From Chloracidobacterium sp. N (lineage in GTDB: Bacteria; Acidobacteriota; Blastocatellia; Chloracidobacteriales; Chloracidobacteriaceae), in contig NZ_CP072642.1 of NCBI RefSeq assembly GCF_018304765.1, positions 1,161,501-1,225,500 of the forward strand: DNA of 64,000 bases, written 5' to 3'. Shown here piece by piece: positions 34,996 through 44,278 of this stretch (positions are counted from its first letter, which is position 1; each line of letters opens with the position of its first letter). Position numbers and translations under genes: made by a program. Under the pieces are notes generated by a model that saw only the letters and a list, made by a program, of their open reading frames with translations, did no database searches and was not told the DNA's origin.

Positions 34996-35592
34996 TTATG
35001 GCAGGCGCTCAAAGCGGTTGCCGGACCAACCGAGCCGGTAGCGTTCCCGTCCCGCGCCATCTTTGACCACAACCGTCGTCCCATAGCGCGGTAGTTCATA
35101 CACGTGGCAGTCCGCCGCCTCGAAATCCTCACAGCGGCGATAGTCAGGGATGAGGTTCCGGGTCACGTCCACGAAGCCGGCCGGTTGCTCGTCCAGCAGC
35201 CAGCACTCTGAACCCATTTCGTAGTCGGCGGTGACCGCGATCAGGTACGTCCCATCGCTCCGGCGGAACTTGGCCACCGTGACCGTCGGCCGTGCGCCGT
35301 CGCCGGCAATTTCCAGATAGCCGTTGCGCTCGTCGCGGACGATGACATGCTCCGGGCGCAGCAGCGCCCGCCGGCGCGCGCGCGGTATGCCGGGCAGATA
35401 GCTGTCGGGAATGGCCAGAAAATACTCGTCCAGGGTGCGCCCCCGGCTGGGGCGCGAAGCGCGGTTTTTCAGTGCGGCTTTCTGTTCGGCAGTGTCCTGC
35501 CCGGCAACGTCCGGCGACCACAGCCAGACACCCAGCAACAACCCTACCCCGGTGACAAACCAGGGCGGGAACCTTTCCGTCATCCAAAACAT
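34996..35592 (-). CDS. Exported protein of unknown function
   Basis: This is a 198-residue protein with an N-terminal signal sequence (PPWFVTGVGLLLGVWLWSPDVAG). The mature part is Arg/Asp rich with PSRGRTLDEYFLAIPDSYLPGI, EHVIVRDERNGYLEIAGDGARPTVTVAKFRRSDGTYLIAV and four Cys (SECWLLDEQ, RRCEDFEAADCHVYE). I do not recognise a family. It is the first gene of a probable minus-strand operon with the membrane protein 28 bp downstream. It is divergent from the TolB-like gene with about 100 bp between starts. Confidence 0.65.
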   Translation of the reverse strand: MFWMTERFPPWFVTGVGLLLGVWLWSPDVAGQDTAEQKAALKNRASRPSRGRTLDEYFLAIPDSYLPGIPRARRRALLRPEHVIVRDERNGYLEIAGDGARPTVTVAKFRRSDGTYLIAVTADYEMGSECWLLDEQPAGFVDVTRNLIPDYRRCEDFEAADCHVYELPRYGTTVVVKDGAGRERYRLGWSGNRFERLP

Positions 35593-35696
35593 AACCAGTC
35601 CTCTCGCACAGCTTGCCCAACCGGAAACCGTGAGGCGATGATAGATGATTCGGGTTGGAAAACGTTCAATACCTGCAAGGAGATTGACAGCCTTTG

Positions 35697-36812
35697 ATGC
35701 ACTCTGCCAAGCCCTGGACGGCCCTGTTCCAGCCGGTTCGATGGATGGCCGTCCTGTTCCTGTCGTTTCTGGCGATAACCTGGCCCGGCGCAGCCCAGCA
35801 GCCGCGCCTTGGTGAACAAGGTTCGCCCAAAACCTATCCGCCGCCCAGACTCAACCCGCGTGAAACACACCTTGCCAACCTGCGCCAACTCACCTTCGGC
35901 GGCGAAAACGCCGAAGCCTACTTTTCCTTCGATGGCAAACAGCTTGTCTTTCAGTCCACCCGCGACGGCCGCGCCTGCGACCAGATTTACGTGATGGACG
36001 CGACCGGCGCACGCCAGCGGATGGTCAGCACCGGTCTTGGGCGTACGACCTGCGCCTATTTTCTCCGCGACGGCCGGCATATCATCTATTCCTCCACACA
36101 TTTGGCCCAGCGCGAGTGTCCGCCCCGGCCCGACTTCTCGCGCGGCTACGTATGGGCGCTCTACCCAGGCTACGACATTTTCAAGGCCAGCCTGGACGGG
36201 AAGCGTCTGGTACGTCTGACCGACGCGCCCGGCTACGACGCCGAAGCCACTGTGTCACCTGACGGTAAGCACATCGTGTTTACTTCTGACCGCTCCGGCG
36301 ATCTGGAGCTGTACATCATGGACACCGACGGCAAAAACCTCCGGCAGTTGACCCATACGCCCGGCTACGACGGCGGCGCGTTCTTTTCGCACGACGGGAA
36401 GCAGATCGTCTGGCGGGCCAGCCGGCCCGAAGGCGCAGAACTGGAGGAATACCGGGCGCTGCTCAGGGAGCATCTCATCCGTCCTTCCCGGCTCGATATT
36501 TACGTCATGAATGTGGACGGCTCGAACGTGCGCCGCCTGACCAACAACGGCAAGGCCAACTTTGCCCCGTTCTTTACGCCGGATGACCGGAAGGTGATCT
36601 TCTCGTCGAACATGGATGATCCGCAGGGACGCAACTTCGAGCTGTATCTCATCAACCTGGATGGCACCGGGCTGGAGCGCGTCACCTACGAGGAGACCTT
36701 CGACGGCTTTCCGATGTTTTCACCCGACGGGAAAAAACTGGTCTTTGCCTCGAACCGCAACGGACGGGCACGCGGCGAGACCAACATCTTCATGGCTGAC
36801 TGGATTCCATAA
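35697..36812 (+). CDS. Exported TolB-like beta-propeller protein (PD40 repeats)
   Basis: This is a ~371-residue protein with a signal sequence (FQPVRWMAVLFLSFLAITWPGAAQQ). The rest is a beta-propeller of PD40 repeats: AYFSFDGKQLVFQSTRDG, CAYFLRDGRHIIYSST, ATVSPDGKHIVFTSDRSGDLELYIMDTDG, AFFSHDGKQIVWRASR, PFFTPDDRKVIFSSN and PMFSPDGKKLVFASNRNG. It resembles TolB-type periplasmic proteins and WD40-like peptidase propellers but lacks the peptidase domain and a Tol-Pal neighbourhood, so a protein-interaction role is likely. The ATG at 35697 has AAGGAG 14 nt upstream; a TTG at 35694 is adjacent. Confidence 0.87.
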   Translation: MHSAKPWTALFQPVRWMAVLFLSFLAITWPGAAQQPRLGEQGSPKTYPPPRLNPRETHLANLRQLTFGGENAEAYFSFDGKQLVFQSTRDGRACDQIYVMDATGARQRMVSTGLGRTTCAYFLRDGRHIIYSSTHLAQRECPPRPDFSRGYVWALYPGYDIFKASLDGKRLVRLTDAPGYDAEATVSPDGKHIVFTSDRSGDLELYIMDTDGKNLRQLTHTPGYDGGAFFSHDGKQIVWRASRPEGAELEEYRALLREHLIRPSRLDIYVMNVDGSNVRRLTNNGKANFAPFFTPDDRKVIFSSNMDDPQGRNFELYLINLDGTGLERVTYEETFDGFPMFSPDGKKLVFASNRNGRARGETNIFMADWIP

Positions 36813-36842
36813 GCCGGCCGGCCCACCACCCGGCCCGCCACC

Positions 36843-38069
36843 TCACAACAGCCGGGCGGCCAGGGCATCGAGGGAAGCCTGGAGGCGCGATACGTCGCGG
36901 TCCGATCTGAATGCCGGTGCACGCGGCGGCGCCGGGCGGTGGGCTGGTACTGAAAGCGGGATGCGTCGCCCCGGCCGAACCATCTGAATGCCGTGGTGGG
37001 CAAACAGGGAAGCGTATTCGTCGAAGTGTTCCGCCAGATGCGCCATGGCTGTGTCACAACCATGCTTGGCCATAGGGACACGCGCTTCGTAGTCCATGAT
37101 GTTGTGGAAAAACATCCGGTAATCGTCCATCCGTGGCTCGATGAGGATGATGTCCACATCCGGGTGCAGGCGTTTGTAGCGTTCCAGCCCCAGCTCGATG
37201 CGCGAGTGCAGCAAGACCCGCAGCATCTGCCACGCAATGTAGCCAAAGCCTTTTTCCCGCAAATAGCGCCCCTTACCCTCGAACAACGGGACGGCTTCCC
37301 GCTCGATGTCGTTCCGCAGGGGAACAACGGGGTTGATGCAGACGATGAGTTTCGCCCCCTTGGCAATGGCAATGTCGGCGTGCAGTGTTTTGCGCATGGC
37401 GCCATCCACGTAGTCGCGCCGTCCGATCCGCACCGGGCGGTAAAACAACGGGATGGCCGTCGAAGCCTGGACGGCTTTCGAGATGGGCACGTGATCGTGG
37501 CCTTCGTCGCCAAAAACGATGCGGTCGCCGGTGTCGAGTTCCGTGGCGATGACGTAAAGCCGACGCCGCAGTTGGCGAAAGTCATTCGTGCGTCCCAGCC
37601 GGTGAAGACTGTGCCGCAGATAGCTTTCCACCCGGTCGTTGACAAAGATTCCCGAAGGCAGCACTTCGTCAAAGACACTCACGTAGGGATTGCCACCGGC
37701 CACCTTGCGCAGCTTTTTGAAAGCGTTGAGCGCCAGCGTGCGGGGCAGCGCCAGGGCGCGCTCGAAAAACTCGCCAAAGTTGGGGCGGAACACATCCCAT
37801 TTGGGGAAGGGCGCAATGGGGGCGGTTGGGTCCTGGCGCAGCGCGGCAAACATGGCTTCCGGCGTGATGCCATTGGCCAGAAACGAACCGACAAACGCCC
37901 CGGCCGACAGGCCGATGATCATATCGAAGTCAGCGATGGTAAACCCTTCGCCAAGGTACTGATCAAGTGCGTGCAGGGCGCCAATCTCATAGACGACGCC
38001 GGTGATACCGCCCCCGGCCAGGATGAGCGCCGTCTTGCTGCGGGCTGTGGGTGGCTTTGATTTGGGCAT
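36843..38069 (-). CDS. Patatin-like phospholipase
   Basis: This is a 408-residue serine lipid hydrolase. The oxyanion-hole stretch is LILAGGGITGVVYEIGAL near residue 17. The nucleophile elbow is IIGLSAGAFVG near residue 55 (GxSxG), and the catalytic Asp lies in RRDYVDGAMRKTL (DGA) near 215. No signal peptide is seen. It probably cleaves phospholipids or other lipid esters in the cytoplasm or at the membrane. It follows a 221-residue protein of unknown function on the same strand by about 105 bp. A GC-rich Pro/Ala tail ends the protein, and its stop is near the convergent TolB-like gene. Confidence 0.9.
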   Translation of the reverse strand: MPKSKPPTARSKTALILAGGGITGVVYEIGALHALDQYLGEGFTIADFDMIIGLSAGAFVGSFLANGITPEAMFAALRQDPTAPIAPFPKWDVFRPNFGEFFERALALPRTLALNAFKKLRKVAGGNPYVSVFDEVLPSGIFVNDRVESYLRHSLHRLGRTNDFRQLRRRLYVIATELDTGDRIVFGDEGHDHVPISKAVQASTAIPLFYRPVRIGRRDYVDGAMRKTLHADIAIAKGAKLIVCINPVVPLRNDIEREAVPLFEGKGRYLREKGFGYIAWQMLRVLLHSRIELGLERYKRLHPDVDIILIEPRMDDYRMFFHNIMDYEARVPMAKHGCDTAMAHLAEHFDEYASLFAHHGIQMVRPGRRIPLSVPAHRPAPPRAPAFRSDRDVSRLQASLDALAARLL

Positions 38070-38173
38070 AGGTGAGAGAAGCGAAGGGGGTGTCGTCCAC
38101 GGCTTCCAATCGGCGGCCGGTCAGCCGGCGGAGGACAAACCACCGGCCAACCAACCCGCTGAAACCCCAACCG

Positions 38174-38839
38174 TCAGGATGACGCCACGCGCTGGCTGTA
38201 GAAGTCGTAAATGCGGTTCAGGCGCTTGAGTTCACGCTCGTAAATCGTATCCGTGAACGGCTTGATGCTTTTGACCGGCCGCAGCGCCTGGTAGCCCCGT
38301 TCAAGCATGTCCACGATGCTGTCCTTCGATGAGCTGAAAAGATGGGAGGTCATCCGGGCCGTTTTGAGGATCATCCCGATGAAGCGGTACTGGCAGAGAC
38401 TGTGGGTGAAGTGAAAACACTCCACGATGAGGTCAAGCTGCTCGACGCGCTCATCGTAGTTGTCGCACCGGTAGTAGGCTTCATCGTACTGTTCCTGTGA
38501 AATGTCCTTCCTGACCCCCATCTTCTCCAGCGTCACCACCATGAGATTGTCCATGGCGTCGGACATTTCGTAGAGGTCGAGCAGGCGGATGAGTCCGTGG
38601 AAGAACCGTTCACCGAGCGCATTGCGGAAGTAACCCGAAATTTGCTCGAAGCTGCGGTTGCGCTCCTCGAAGTCACGGGGGGCATAGATGTCCTGAGCAA
38701 AGAACTCACACAGTTGCCCGTAATCCTTCGAGGCGTAGAGGTCGCTGAAGTTTCTTTTGAGTTGTCTGACTTGAAAATCCTGGAGTTCACGCTTGAGGGC
38801 CAGGTTGACCTTGGGTTTCGCTGACGCTTTCTTGGGCAT
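38174..38839 (-). CDS. Conserved-looking protein of unknown function, upstream of patatin
   Basis: This is a 221-residue charged, mostly alpha-helical protein starting MPKKASAKPKVNLALKRELQDFQVRQLKRNFSDLY. Motifs worth noting are EFFAQDIYAPRDFEERNRSFEQI, FFHGLIRLLDLYEMSDAMDNLMVVTLEKMG and YDEAYYRCDNYDERVEQLDLIVECFHFTHSL. No signal peptide, membrane segment or known catalytic motif is evident. The operon with patatin suggests a partner or regulator of the lipase. Its start is only 26 bp from the divergent propeller-ATPase gene, and no clear ribosome-binding site is visible before it. Confidence 0.65.
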   Translation of the reverse strand: MPKKASAKPKVNLALKRELQDFQVRQLKRNFSDLYASKDYGQLCEFFAQDIYAPRDFEERNRSFEQISGYFRNALGERFFHGLIRLLDLYEMSDAMDNLMVVTLEKMGVRKDISQEQYDEAYYRCDNYDERVEQLDLIVECFHFTHSLCQYRFIGMILKTARMTSHLFSSSKDSIVDMLERGYQALRPVKSIKPFTDTIYERELKRLNRIYDFYSQRVASS

Positions 38840-38865
38840 GGTTGTGGGGTGACAGAGGGAGAGCG

Positions 38866-41800
38866 ATGAAAAGTGGGCGTGATAGTTCCATCACACAATA
38901 CGCAATTATACTTCGCCAGGGCAAAGCTGAAAGAGGGGGAATACCCGGCTTTTCAGGCTGGATTGGTTGGCTCTGGCTCGGTCTGGTTCTCGCCCTGCCG
39001 GGCGGATGGCTTGCCGCCCAGTCGCCGCCGCCGGGCCCTGCCATCAGTGGCGTGGTGGTTGGTGAGTCCGGCACACCGCTGTCCGATGCCAAGGTGGTCT
39101 GTACCGGACCCGCTGCGCCGTCAACCTCACTCCTGACGGCCGGAGATGGCAGGTTCACCTTTCCGCTCCCGCGCGTTGGCAAATACACCCTCACGGCGAC
39201 GGCCAGCGGCTACCGCCCACAGACCCAGACCATCACCCTGAATCGCCTGGATGAAACTCCAGCCGACATCAAACTCCAGCTCTCACCCAGTTCCCTGCGC
39301 GTTCTGGTGCGGGACGAACGGGTCGGTACGCCCATGGCCGGCGCCGTGGTGACCGCGCGGCTGCGGGAATCTTCCCGCCGGGAAGTCAGCGCCCTGCGCG
39401 CCCTTGAAAGCCGGCGGGGCGAATACTTCTTTGGGCGGATGGAAGCTGGTGTCTATGAGGTCACGGCGGTGGTGACCGGCTACGAAGCCAAAACGTCCGA
39501 GGTTGTTGTCACCGGTGAGCGGACGACGCTTGAAGTGACCCTCCTGCTTAGCCGGGTTTCGACCATTCCGCTTGGCATCCGCAGTCTGGACCGTTCCTTC
39601 GTCGCACCACGGTTGCCCTCCAACGACGTGCAGACGGTTTTCCCCGACCGTGACGGGAGCGTGTGGTTTGGCACGGCGGCCGGCGTGTGCCGTTTCGACG
39701 GGCAGCAGTTCTGGTCATCGGAAACGCCGGAGTCGCTGCTGTCTCCGCTGGCTGGCAAATCGGTGACGGCGCTGGCGCGGACGGCGGACGGCACCCTGTG
39801 GTTTGGGCTGCCGACCGGGCTGGCCGCTTTGGGGCCAACGTCAACGACCGTGACGGCCCTCAGTGAACCGGCCGTGGCCGTCACCTGTCTGCTGCCCGGT
39901 CCGTCCGAAGACCTGTGGGTGGGCACCGGGCAGGGCCTGTACCGCTACTGGCCGTCGCCACCGCGCTGGGACTTCATCCGGGAAATCGGCAACACGCGCA
40001 TCCGCGCCTTGCTGGCTGTTTCCGGCGGCCTTGTGGTGGCGACCGACCGGGGATTGTTCCGGTGGCCATCGGGGCCGGGTTGGGAGCCGGTGCTGTCCGT
40101 CGCCCAGGCTGGAGAGAGCGCCGCGTATGGCCTGACCGCTGATCCACAGTCGCTGACCGTGTGGTGCACTACGGCTGCCGGGCTTTACACTCTGACACCC
40201 GATGGCCAGCTTCTGCCGGTTTCCGGCTCTATGTTGCAGCGTCCACTGGGGGCCTGCCACGTGGATAGTGAGGGGCATGTGTGGTGCGCCCGCGCCGACG
40301 GGCCCGGTGTGGTGGTCTATGACCCACGTCGCCAGGAAACCGCCGAAGTGCTGACCGACACCGAAGTGACCGCTGTGGCCGGTGATCCCGACCAGAATGT
40401 GTGGCTGGCCACCCGCAAGGGGGCGCTGCGGTACGATGCCTACAGTTTCGTCGTCTTTGATACCAGTCGCGGGTTGCCGGACAGTGACGTGCAGGCCATG
40501 GCTCCGCGGGCCGAAGGTGGGCTGTGGGTCGGTACGTCGCGGGGGGTCTATGCCTTTGACGGGATTCGCTTCCAGCGCGTGCACCCTGAGCTGGACAAAA
40601 TACCCGTGCGGGCCCTGCTGGCGGTAGAGAACCGTCTGTGGGTTGGGGCGGAAAACGGTCTCTGGCTGTGGGATGGGAACACGGTGCAGAGCATCCCGGC
40701 GGGTGAGGGGGCGTTTTCCAGGGTGCGCTCGCTGCTGTTTGACGGTTCGCGCCAGACACTCTGGGTGGCCACGGCCAAGGCCCTGTTCAAGGTGGACAGC
40801 CAGACCCTGAAACTCGACAGCGAGGCCATTCCACTGGATGGCGAAGTGCGGATGGCGCTGCTGTCACGTTCCGGCACGGTCTGGCTGGCGACGAACGATG
40901 GCGTGTATCGCTACGAGCCGGGCACGGCAGAACTCGTCGTCATTGGAACGACGCTGGGGCTGGAAAGCCTCGATGTGCGCACCATCGTCGAGCAGCCCCA
41001 GTCGGGGCGCTTCTGGCTGGCGACCGGACGCGGTATCGAAACCTTCGATGGTGTCAGTTTTGTCTCTGATGAATTCCGCGCGGCCGTGCAGGGCGGCGAT
41101 GTCCAGACCCTCTACGTCGAGCAACATCCCTCCGGGGGCTTTCTGTGGGTGGGATTGGGCGACGGCAGCCTGCGCAAGTTCCTGCTCGATGGCAACGGTG
41201 TGGCCCAGACCTACCGGCGCGACCGCTATGACCTGGGCGGGCTGCGCTTCCGGGCCATGGTCGCAACCCCGGACGGCCACCTCTGGCTGGCGACTGATGC
41301 CGGTCTCGTGCGCCACCGTCCCAACGTGCGGGCGCCGGTCATTGACATCCGTCTGGAGGCCGATGGCGCCGAACTGCCGGGGACGGCCGAGGCTTCACTG
41401 CGCGCCGGTTTTCACCGGTTGAAATTCCGTTTCACGGCCCTCAGCCAGACCGGCCCCGTGACGTACTTTTACCGCCTGTCGGGCCGGGATGCGAAATGGC
41501 GCATCCTTTCACCCGAACGGACCGCCATGACGACGGCCGAGTATGCGGTCGCCGGACTTCCAGCCGGTGAACACGTCTTTGAAGTGCGGGCGCTCAACCG
41601 CGACCTCTACGGCCAGCAGGCTCCGGTGCAGCGGTATGTCGTGCGGATTGCCGCTCCGTTTTACCTCCGGGGATGGTTCTGGGCGCTCTGCGTTCTGGTG
41701 ATGACCGGCGGCGGAACCGGCGTCTGGTTCGTTCAGCGCGCACGCAGCCGGGAGTACGTCCTGCCGCCAGCCCTGCGCCGGTTCACGCCCATCCAGCCCA

Positions 41801-42990
41801 ATCCCTATGTTGTGGGCAACCCGATTCGCTCCCAGACGATGTTTTTCGGGCGGGAAGACGACTTCCACTACGTTGCCCGCAAGCTCGAAGGCACCCCCCA
41901 GGGGCTGGTCATCGTGTTCTGCGGCGAGCGCCGGACGGGGAAAAGCTCCATCCTGTACCAGATGGCCAACGGCCGGTTGGGCGCGGCTTTCGTTCCGGTG
42001 TTCATTGACATGCAGGAAATGCTCGTCCACAGCGACCGGGAGTTTTTCAGCCGGGTCGCCCGCCTCGTGGTCGAGGCGGTTGCCAAAGCGACGGCCACGC
42101 CGGTCAGCCTGGCGGCGGACCCGCTCTCCACCTGGGCCGAAGGGACGGTTGTGAAAGCGGCCGCCGGGAACGGGCAGGCGAATGTGTATGACCACGTACG
42201 GGATTTCGTCGGGCGGGCCCTGCAGCAGATTGGCGACCGGCAGATGGTCTGGCTGGTGGATGAATACGAGCTGTTTGAGACCAAAATCGAGGAAGACAAG
42301 CTTTCACGCGACCTGCTGCCATTTCTGGCCAGCCTGCTGGACCGTTACGAGCGCCTGTCGTTTGTTTTTACCGGCTCACGCCGTCTCGAAGAACGTGACA
42401 AGCGGTTGTGGCGTGATTTGTTGCGGCGCTCACTCTTTCGCAAGGTGTCCTACCTGACGCCGAACGACACCCGCCGGCTCATTACGGAGCCAGTCCGGGA
42501 GCGGGTCGTGTACGGGCGGGGCGTCGTGGAGGCCATCGTGCGGCTGACAGCCGGGCAGCCGTTTTACACCCAGGTGATTTGTCAGAACATCGTGGATTTT
42601 CTCAATGAGCAGAAGCGCCACTATGTCCTGCGGGCTGATGTGCTGGCCATCGTCGAGGAAGTCGTCAACAACCCCCTCCCCCAGATGATCTACTTCTGGG
42701 AGGCGCTGAGTGACGATGAAAAGCTCGTTCTGGCGCTGGTTGCCGATACGCTGGTGGATGAGCAGGATGTCGTCTCCTCGACGCGCCTGGCCGCGCGGAT
42801 TACGGAGTGCAACTATCCCCTGACGCTTTCCGAAGCCACGATCCGCCTCACCCTCGAAGAACTGTTCCGCAGTGAGCTGCTGGAAAAATACGGCGCCGAT
42901 ACCTTTGCCTATCGCGTGGATTTGCTCCGCCACTGGATTCGGCGCAGTCACAGCGTCTGGCAGGTGGTGGGCGAAGTCCGTTCGCGGTAG
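38866..42990 (+). CDS. Exported beta-propeller sensor with single membrane span and cytosolic P-loop ATPase
   Basis: This is a 1374-residue protein. A signal/anchor is at residues ~28-52. Two carboxypeptidase-regulatory-like Ig modules come first (AISGVVVGESGTPLSDAKVVC; VRDERVGTPMAGAVV). At ~235-830 there are Reg_prop repeats such as VWFGTAAGVCRFDG and LWVGTSRGVYAFDG. A Y_Y_Y domain follows (~845-925: YFYRLSGRDAKWR), then one membrane span (~933-957: GWFWALCVLVMTGGG). The cytosolic part begins near 985 (MFFGREDDF) with Walker A CGERRTGKSS (~1021) and Walker B-like MVWLVDEYELFE (~1127), like STAND/AAA NTPases. Usually such propellers precede a histidine kinase, so this is an unusual fusion. 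ATG 38866 is chosen for its GGGAG site at -8. Confidence 0.88.
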   Translation: MKSGRDSSITQYAIILRQGKAERGGIPGFSGWIGWLWLGLVLALPGGWLAAQSPPPGPAISGVVVGESGTPLSDAKVVCTGPAAPSTSLLTAGDGRFTFPLPRVGKYTLTATASGYRPQTQTITLNRLDETPADIKLQLSPSSLRVLVRDERVGTPMAGAVVTARLRESSRREVSALRALESRRGEYFFGRMEAGVYEVTAVVTGYEAKTSEVVVTGERTTLEVTLLLSRVSTIPLGIRSLDRSFVAPRLPSNDVQTVFPDRDGSVWFGTAAGVCRFDGQQFWSSETPESLLSPLAGKSVTALARTADGTLWFGLPTGLAALGPTSTTVTALSEPAVAVTCLLPGPSEDLWVGTGQGLYRYWPSPPRWDFIREIGNTRIRALLAVSGGLVVATDRGLFRWPSGPGWEPVLSVAQAGESAAYGLTADPQSLTVWCTTAAGLYTLTPDGQLLPVSGSMLQRPLGACHVDSEGHVWCARADGPGVVVYDPRRQETAEVLTDTEVTAVAGDPDQNVWLATRKGALRYDAYSFVVFDTSRGLPDSDVQAMAPRAEGGLWVGTSRGVYAFDGIRFQRVHPELDKIPVRALLAVENRLWVGAENGLWLWDGNTVQSIPAGEGAFSRVRSLLFDGSRQTLWVATAKALFKVDSQTLKLDSEAIPLDGEVRMALLSRSGTVWLATNDGVYRYEPGTAELVVIGTTLGLESLDVRTIVEQPQSGRFWLATGRGIETFDGVSFVSDEFRAAVQGGDVQTLYVEQHPSGGFLWVGLGDGSLRKFLLDGNGVAQTYRRDRYDLGGLRFRAMVATPDGHLWLATDAGLVRHRPNVRAPVIDIRLEADGAELPGTAEASLRAGFHRLKFRFTALSQTGPVTYFYRLSGRDAKWRILSPERTAMTTAEYAVAGLPAGEHVFEVRALNRDLYGQQAPVQRYVVRIAAPFYLRGWFWALCVLVMTGGGTGVWFVQRARSREYVLPPALRRFTPIQPNPYVVGNPIRSQTMFFGREDDFHYVARKLEGTPQGLVIVFCGERRTGKSSILYQMANGRLGAAFVPVFIDMQEMLVHSDREFFSRVARLVVEAVAKATATPVSLAADPLSTWAEGTVVKAAAGNGQANVYDHVRDFVGRALQQIGDRQMVWLVDEYELFETKIEEDKLSRDLLPFLASLLDRYERLSFVFTGSRRLEERDKRLWRDLLRRSLFRKVSYLTPNDTRRLITEPVRERVVYGRGVVEAIVRLTAGQPFYTQVICQNIVDFLNEQKRHYVLRADVLAIVEEVVNNPLPQMIYFWEALSDDEKLVLALVADTLVDEQDVVSSTRLAARITECNYPLTLSEATIRLTLEELFRSELLEKYGADTFAYRVDLLRHWIRRSHSVWQVVGEVRSR

Positions 42991-43043
42991 CCGCCCTGCC
43001 CACGCGCCCGGATGACGTGGGCCGCAGGCGCGGACTGCCCACG

Positions 43044-43084
43044 TCAAAGCGCCTCACCTGCAAGGGGCAGATGAGGCGCTTTGA
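43044..43084. terminator. Bidirectional hairpin between convergent genes
   Basis: TCAAAGCGCCTCA (43044-43056) pairs with TGAGGCGCTTTGA (43072-43084), a 13-bp stem with a 15-nt loop. It lies between the stops at 42990 (+) and 43111 (-). It has no long T-run, so it is a candidate terminator rather than a canonical one. Confidence 0.6.
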
Positions 43085-43110
43085 CATCCGGGGCTTCCGA
43101 CCATGTCTTT

Positions 43111-44217
43111 TCAGGAAGGCTGGCGAAACTTGTCCATCGGAAAGTTGACGCCCAGCACAGAGGGGTCGCCGTTGCACAGCGACTTGACAATGTACTCGTA
43201 AAGATAGTTCGACTCAGCGCGCACCTGTGGATCAGCCCGGTCCTCGTAGGTCTTGATGCTGCTGTCAAACTCTTTCTTGAGCAGGTCATAGAGGTTTTTC
43301 TGGGCGATGCCCTGCTCGATTTTCTGTGGGTTGTAGATTTTGATGTCACTGACAATGGTGCGGGCCACACGCTGCGCGACCTTGTGCAGTTCTTCGCTGG
43401 CCTTGAATTGCGTCGGTTGGGCGGCTGGTTTGGGAGAGCCAAGCGCCACCGTCTCTCCGCCGGGGGGCACGAAATAGGCCGGAATTTCGGTTTCCGCGGT
43501 GGTGGGGTCCGGTGGGGTTGGATCGGGCGCTGAGTTGACATCAAACTCCGGCAGTTGTTGGGCGCGCTGCTGGGCCTCCAGCGCCCGGCGGGCTTCTTCG
43601 GCGCGCCGCTGTTCTTCGGCGGCCAACCGGGCGGCTTCTTCGGCGCGCCGCTGTTCTTCCAGCCGCCGTTGTTCTTCGGCCCGGCGGGCCTCTTCGGCAG
43701 CCAGCCGCGCGGCTTCTTCCGCACGCCGGCGCTCTTCCTCGGCGCGGCGCTGTTCTTCAAGGCGGCGTTGCTCTTCCAGCCGCCGTTGTTCTTCGGCCCG
43801 GCGGGCCTCTTCGGCAGCCAGCCGCGCGGCTTCTTCCGCGCGCCGGCGCTCTTCCTCGGCGCGGCGCTGTTCTTCAAGGCGGCGTTGCTCTTCCAGCCGC
43901 CGTTGTTCTTCAGCCCGGCGGGCCTCTTCGGCCCGCCGCTGTTCTTCGGCCGCCCGCTGAGCAGCTTCTGCCTGGCGTTGGGCTTCGGCGCGGCGTTGTT
44001 CTTCAAGGCGTCGGGCTTCAGCTTCGCGCTGGGCCGCTGCGGCCAAGGCCGCGGCCTGCCCATCGTCCCGGGCCGCCGGGGCGGCAAAGGTTCCGCCCGT
44101 CAGCCCGAGCCCGGCTTCGTCAGCCTTTTTGCCTTTGAACACAAAGAACCACACGGCTGGAGCGGCGACAACGGCGACAACGAAGACCGCAATACCAATC
44201 AAAATGTATGACGACAT
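43111..44217 (-). CDS. Membrane-anchored coiled-coil/charged-helix protein downstream of bchB
   Basis: This is a 368-residue protein with an N-terminal membrane span (YILIGIAVFVVAVVAAPAVWFFVF). About 170 residues of Arg/Glu/Ala-rich sequence follow (RRAEEQRRLEEQRR repeats), predicted to be a long single helix or coiled coil. After a Pro-rich linker comes a ~95-residue C-terminal domain (KVAQRVARTIVSDIKIYNPQKI ... MDKFRQPS) with no family I recognise. The layout resembles TolA or other periplasm-spanning rods, or a cytoplasmic spacer. It is third in the bchN-bchB order on the minus strand, 61 bp after bchB, so co-expression is likely. The 117-bp tandem repeat makes its length variable. Confidence 0.85.
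   Translation of the reverse strand: MSSYILIGIAVFVVAVVAAPAVWFFVFKGKKADEAGLGLTGGTFAAPAARDDGQAAALAAAAQREAEARRLEEQRRAEAQRQAEAAQRAAEEQRRAEEARRAEEQRRLEEQRRLEEQRRAEEERRRAEEAARLAAEEARRAEEQRRLEEQRRLEEQRRAEEERRRAEEAARLAAEEARRAEEQRRLEEQRRAEEAARLAAEEQRRAEEARRALEAQQRAQQLPEFDVNSAPDPTPPDPTTAETEIPAYFVPPGGETVALGSPKPAAQPTQFKASEELHKVAQRVARTIVSDIKIYNPQKIEQGIAQKNLYDLLKKEFDSSIKTYEDRADPQVRAESNYLYEYIVKSLCNGDPSVLGVNFPMDKFRQPS
43659..43930 (-). repeat. 117-bp tandem repeat inside the coiled-coil gene
   Basis: Units starting at 43659, 43776 and 43893 (the last partial) are nearly identical and encode the 39-residue RRAEEQ-RRLEEQ-RRLEEQ-RRAEEE-type block. The reading frame is kept (117 is divisible by 3). Confidence 0.9.
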
Positions 44218-44278
44218 TACCGAACAGGCTCCTTAGGGTGTCTCTCGGTTGGTGCGCATACAAAGCGTTGGTGTCATC

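Noticed and set aside
43659-43930. CRISPR-like array
   Set aside because: The 117-bp units are contiguous, coding and without spacers.
43555-44211. Repetitive plus-strand frames in the coiled-coil gene
   Set aside because: They are complementary-strand reads of the Arg/Glu repeat; the minus-strand protein has a membrane span and a unique C-terminal domain.
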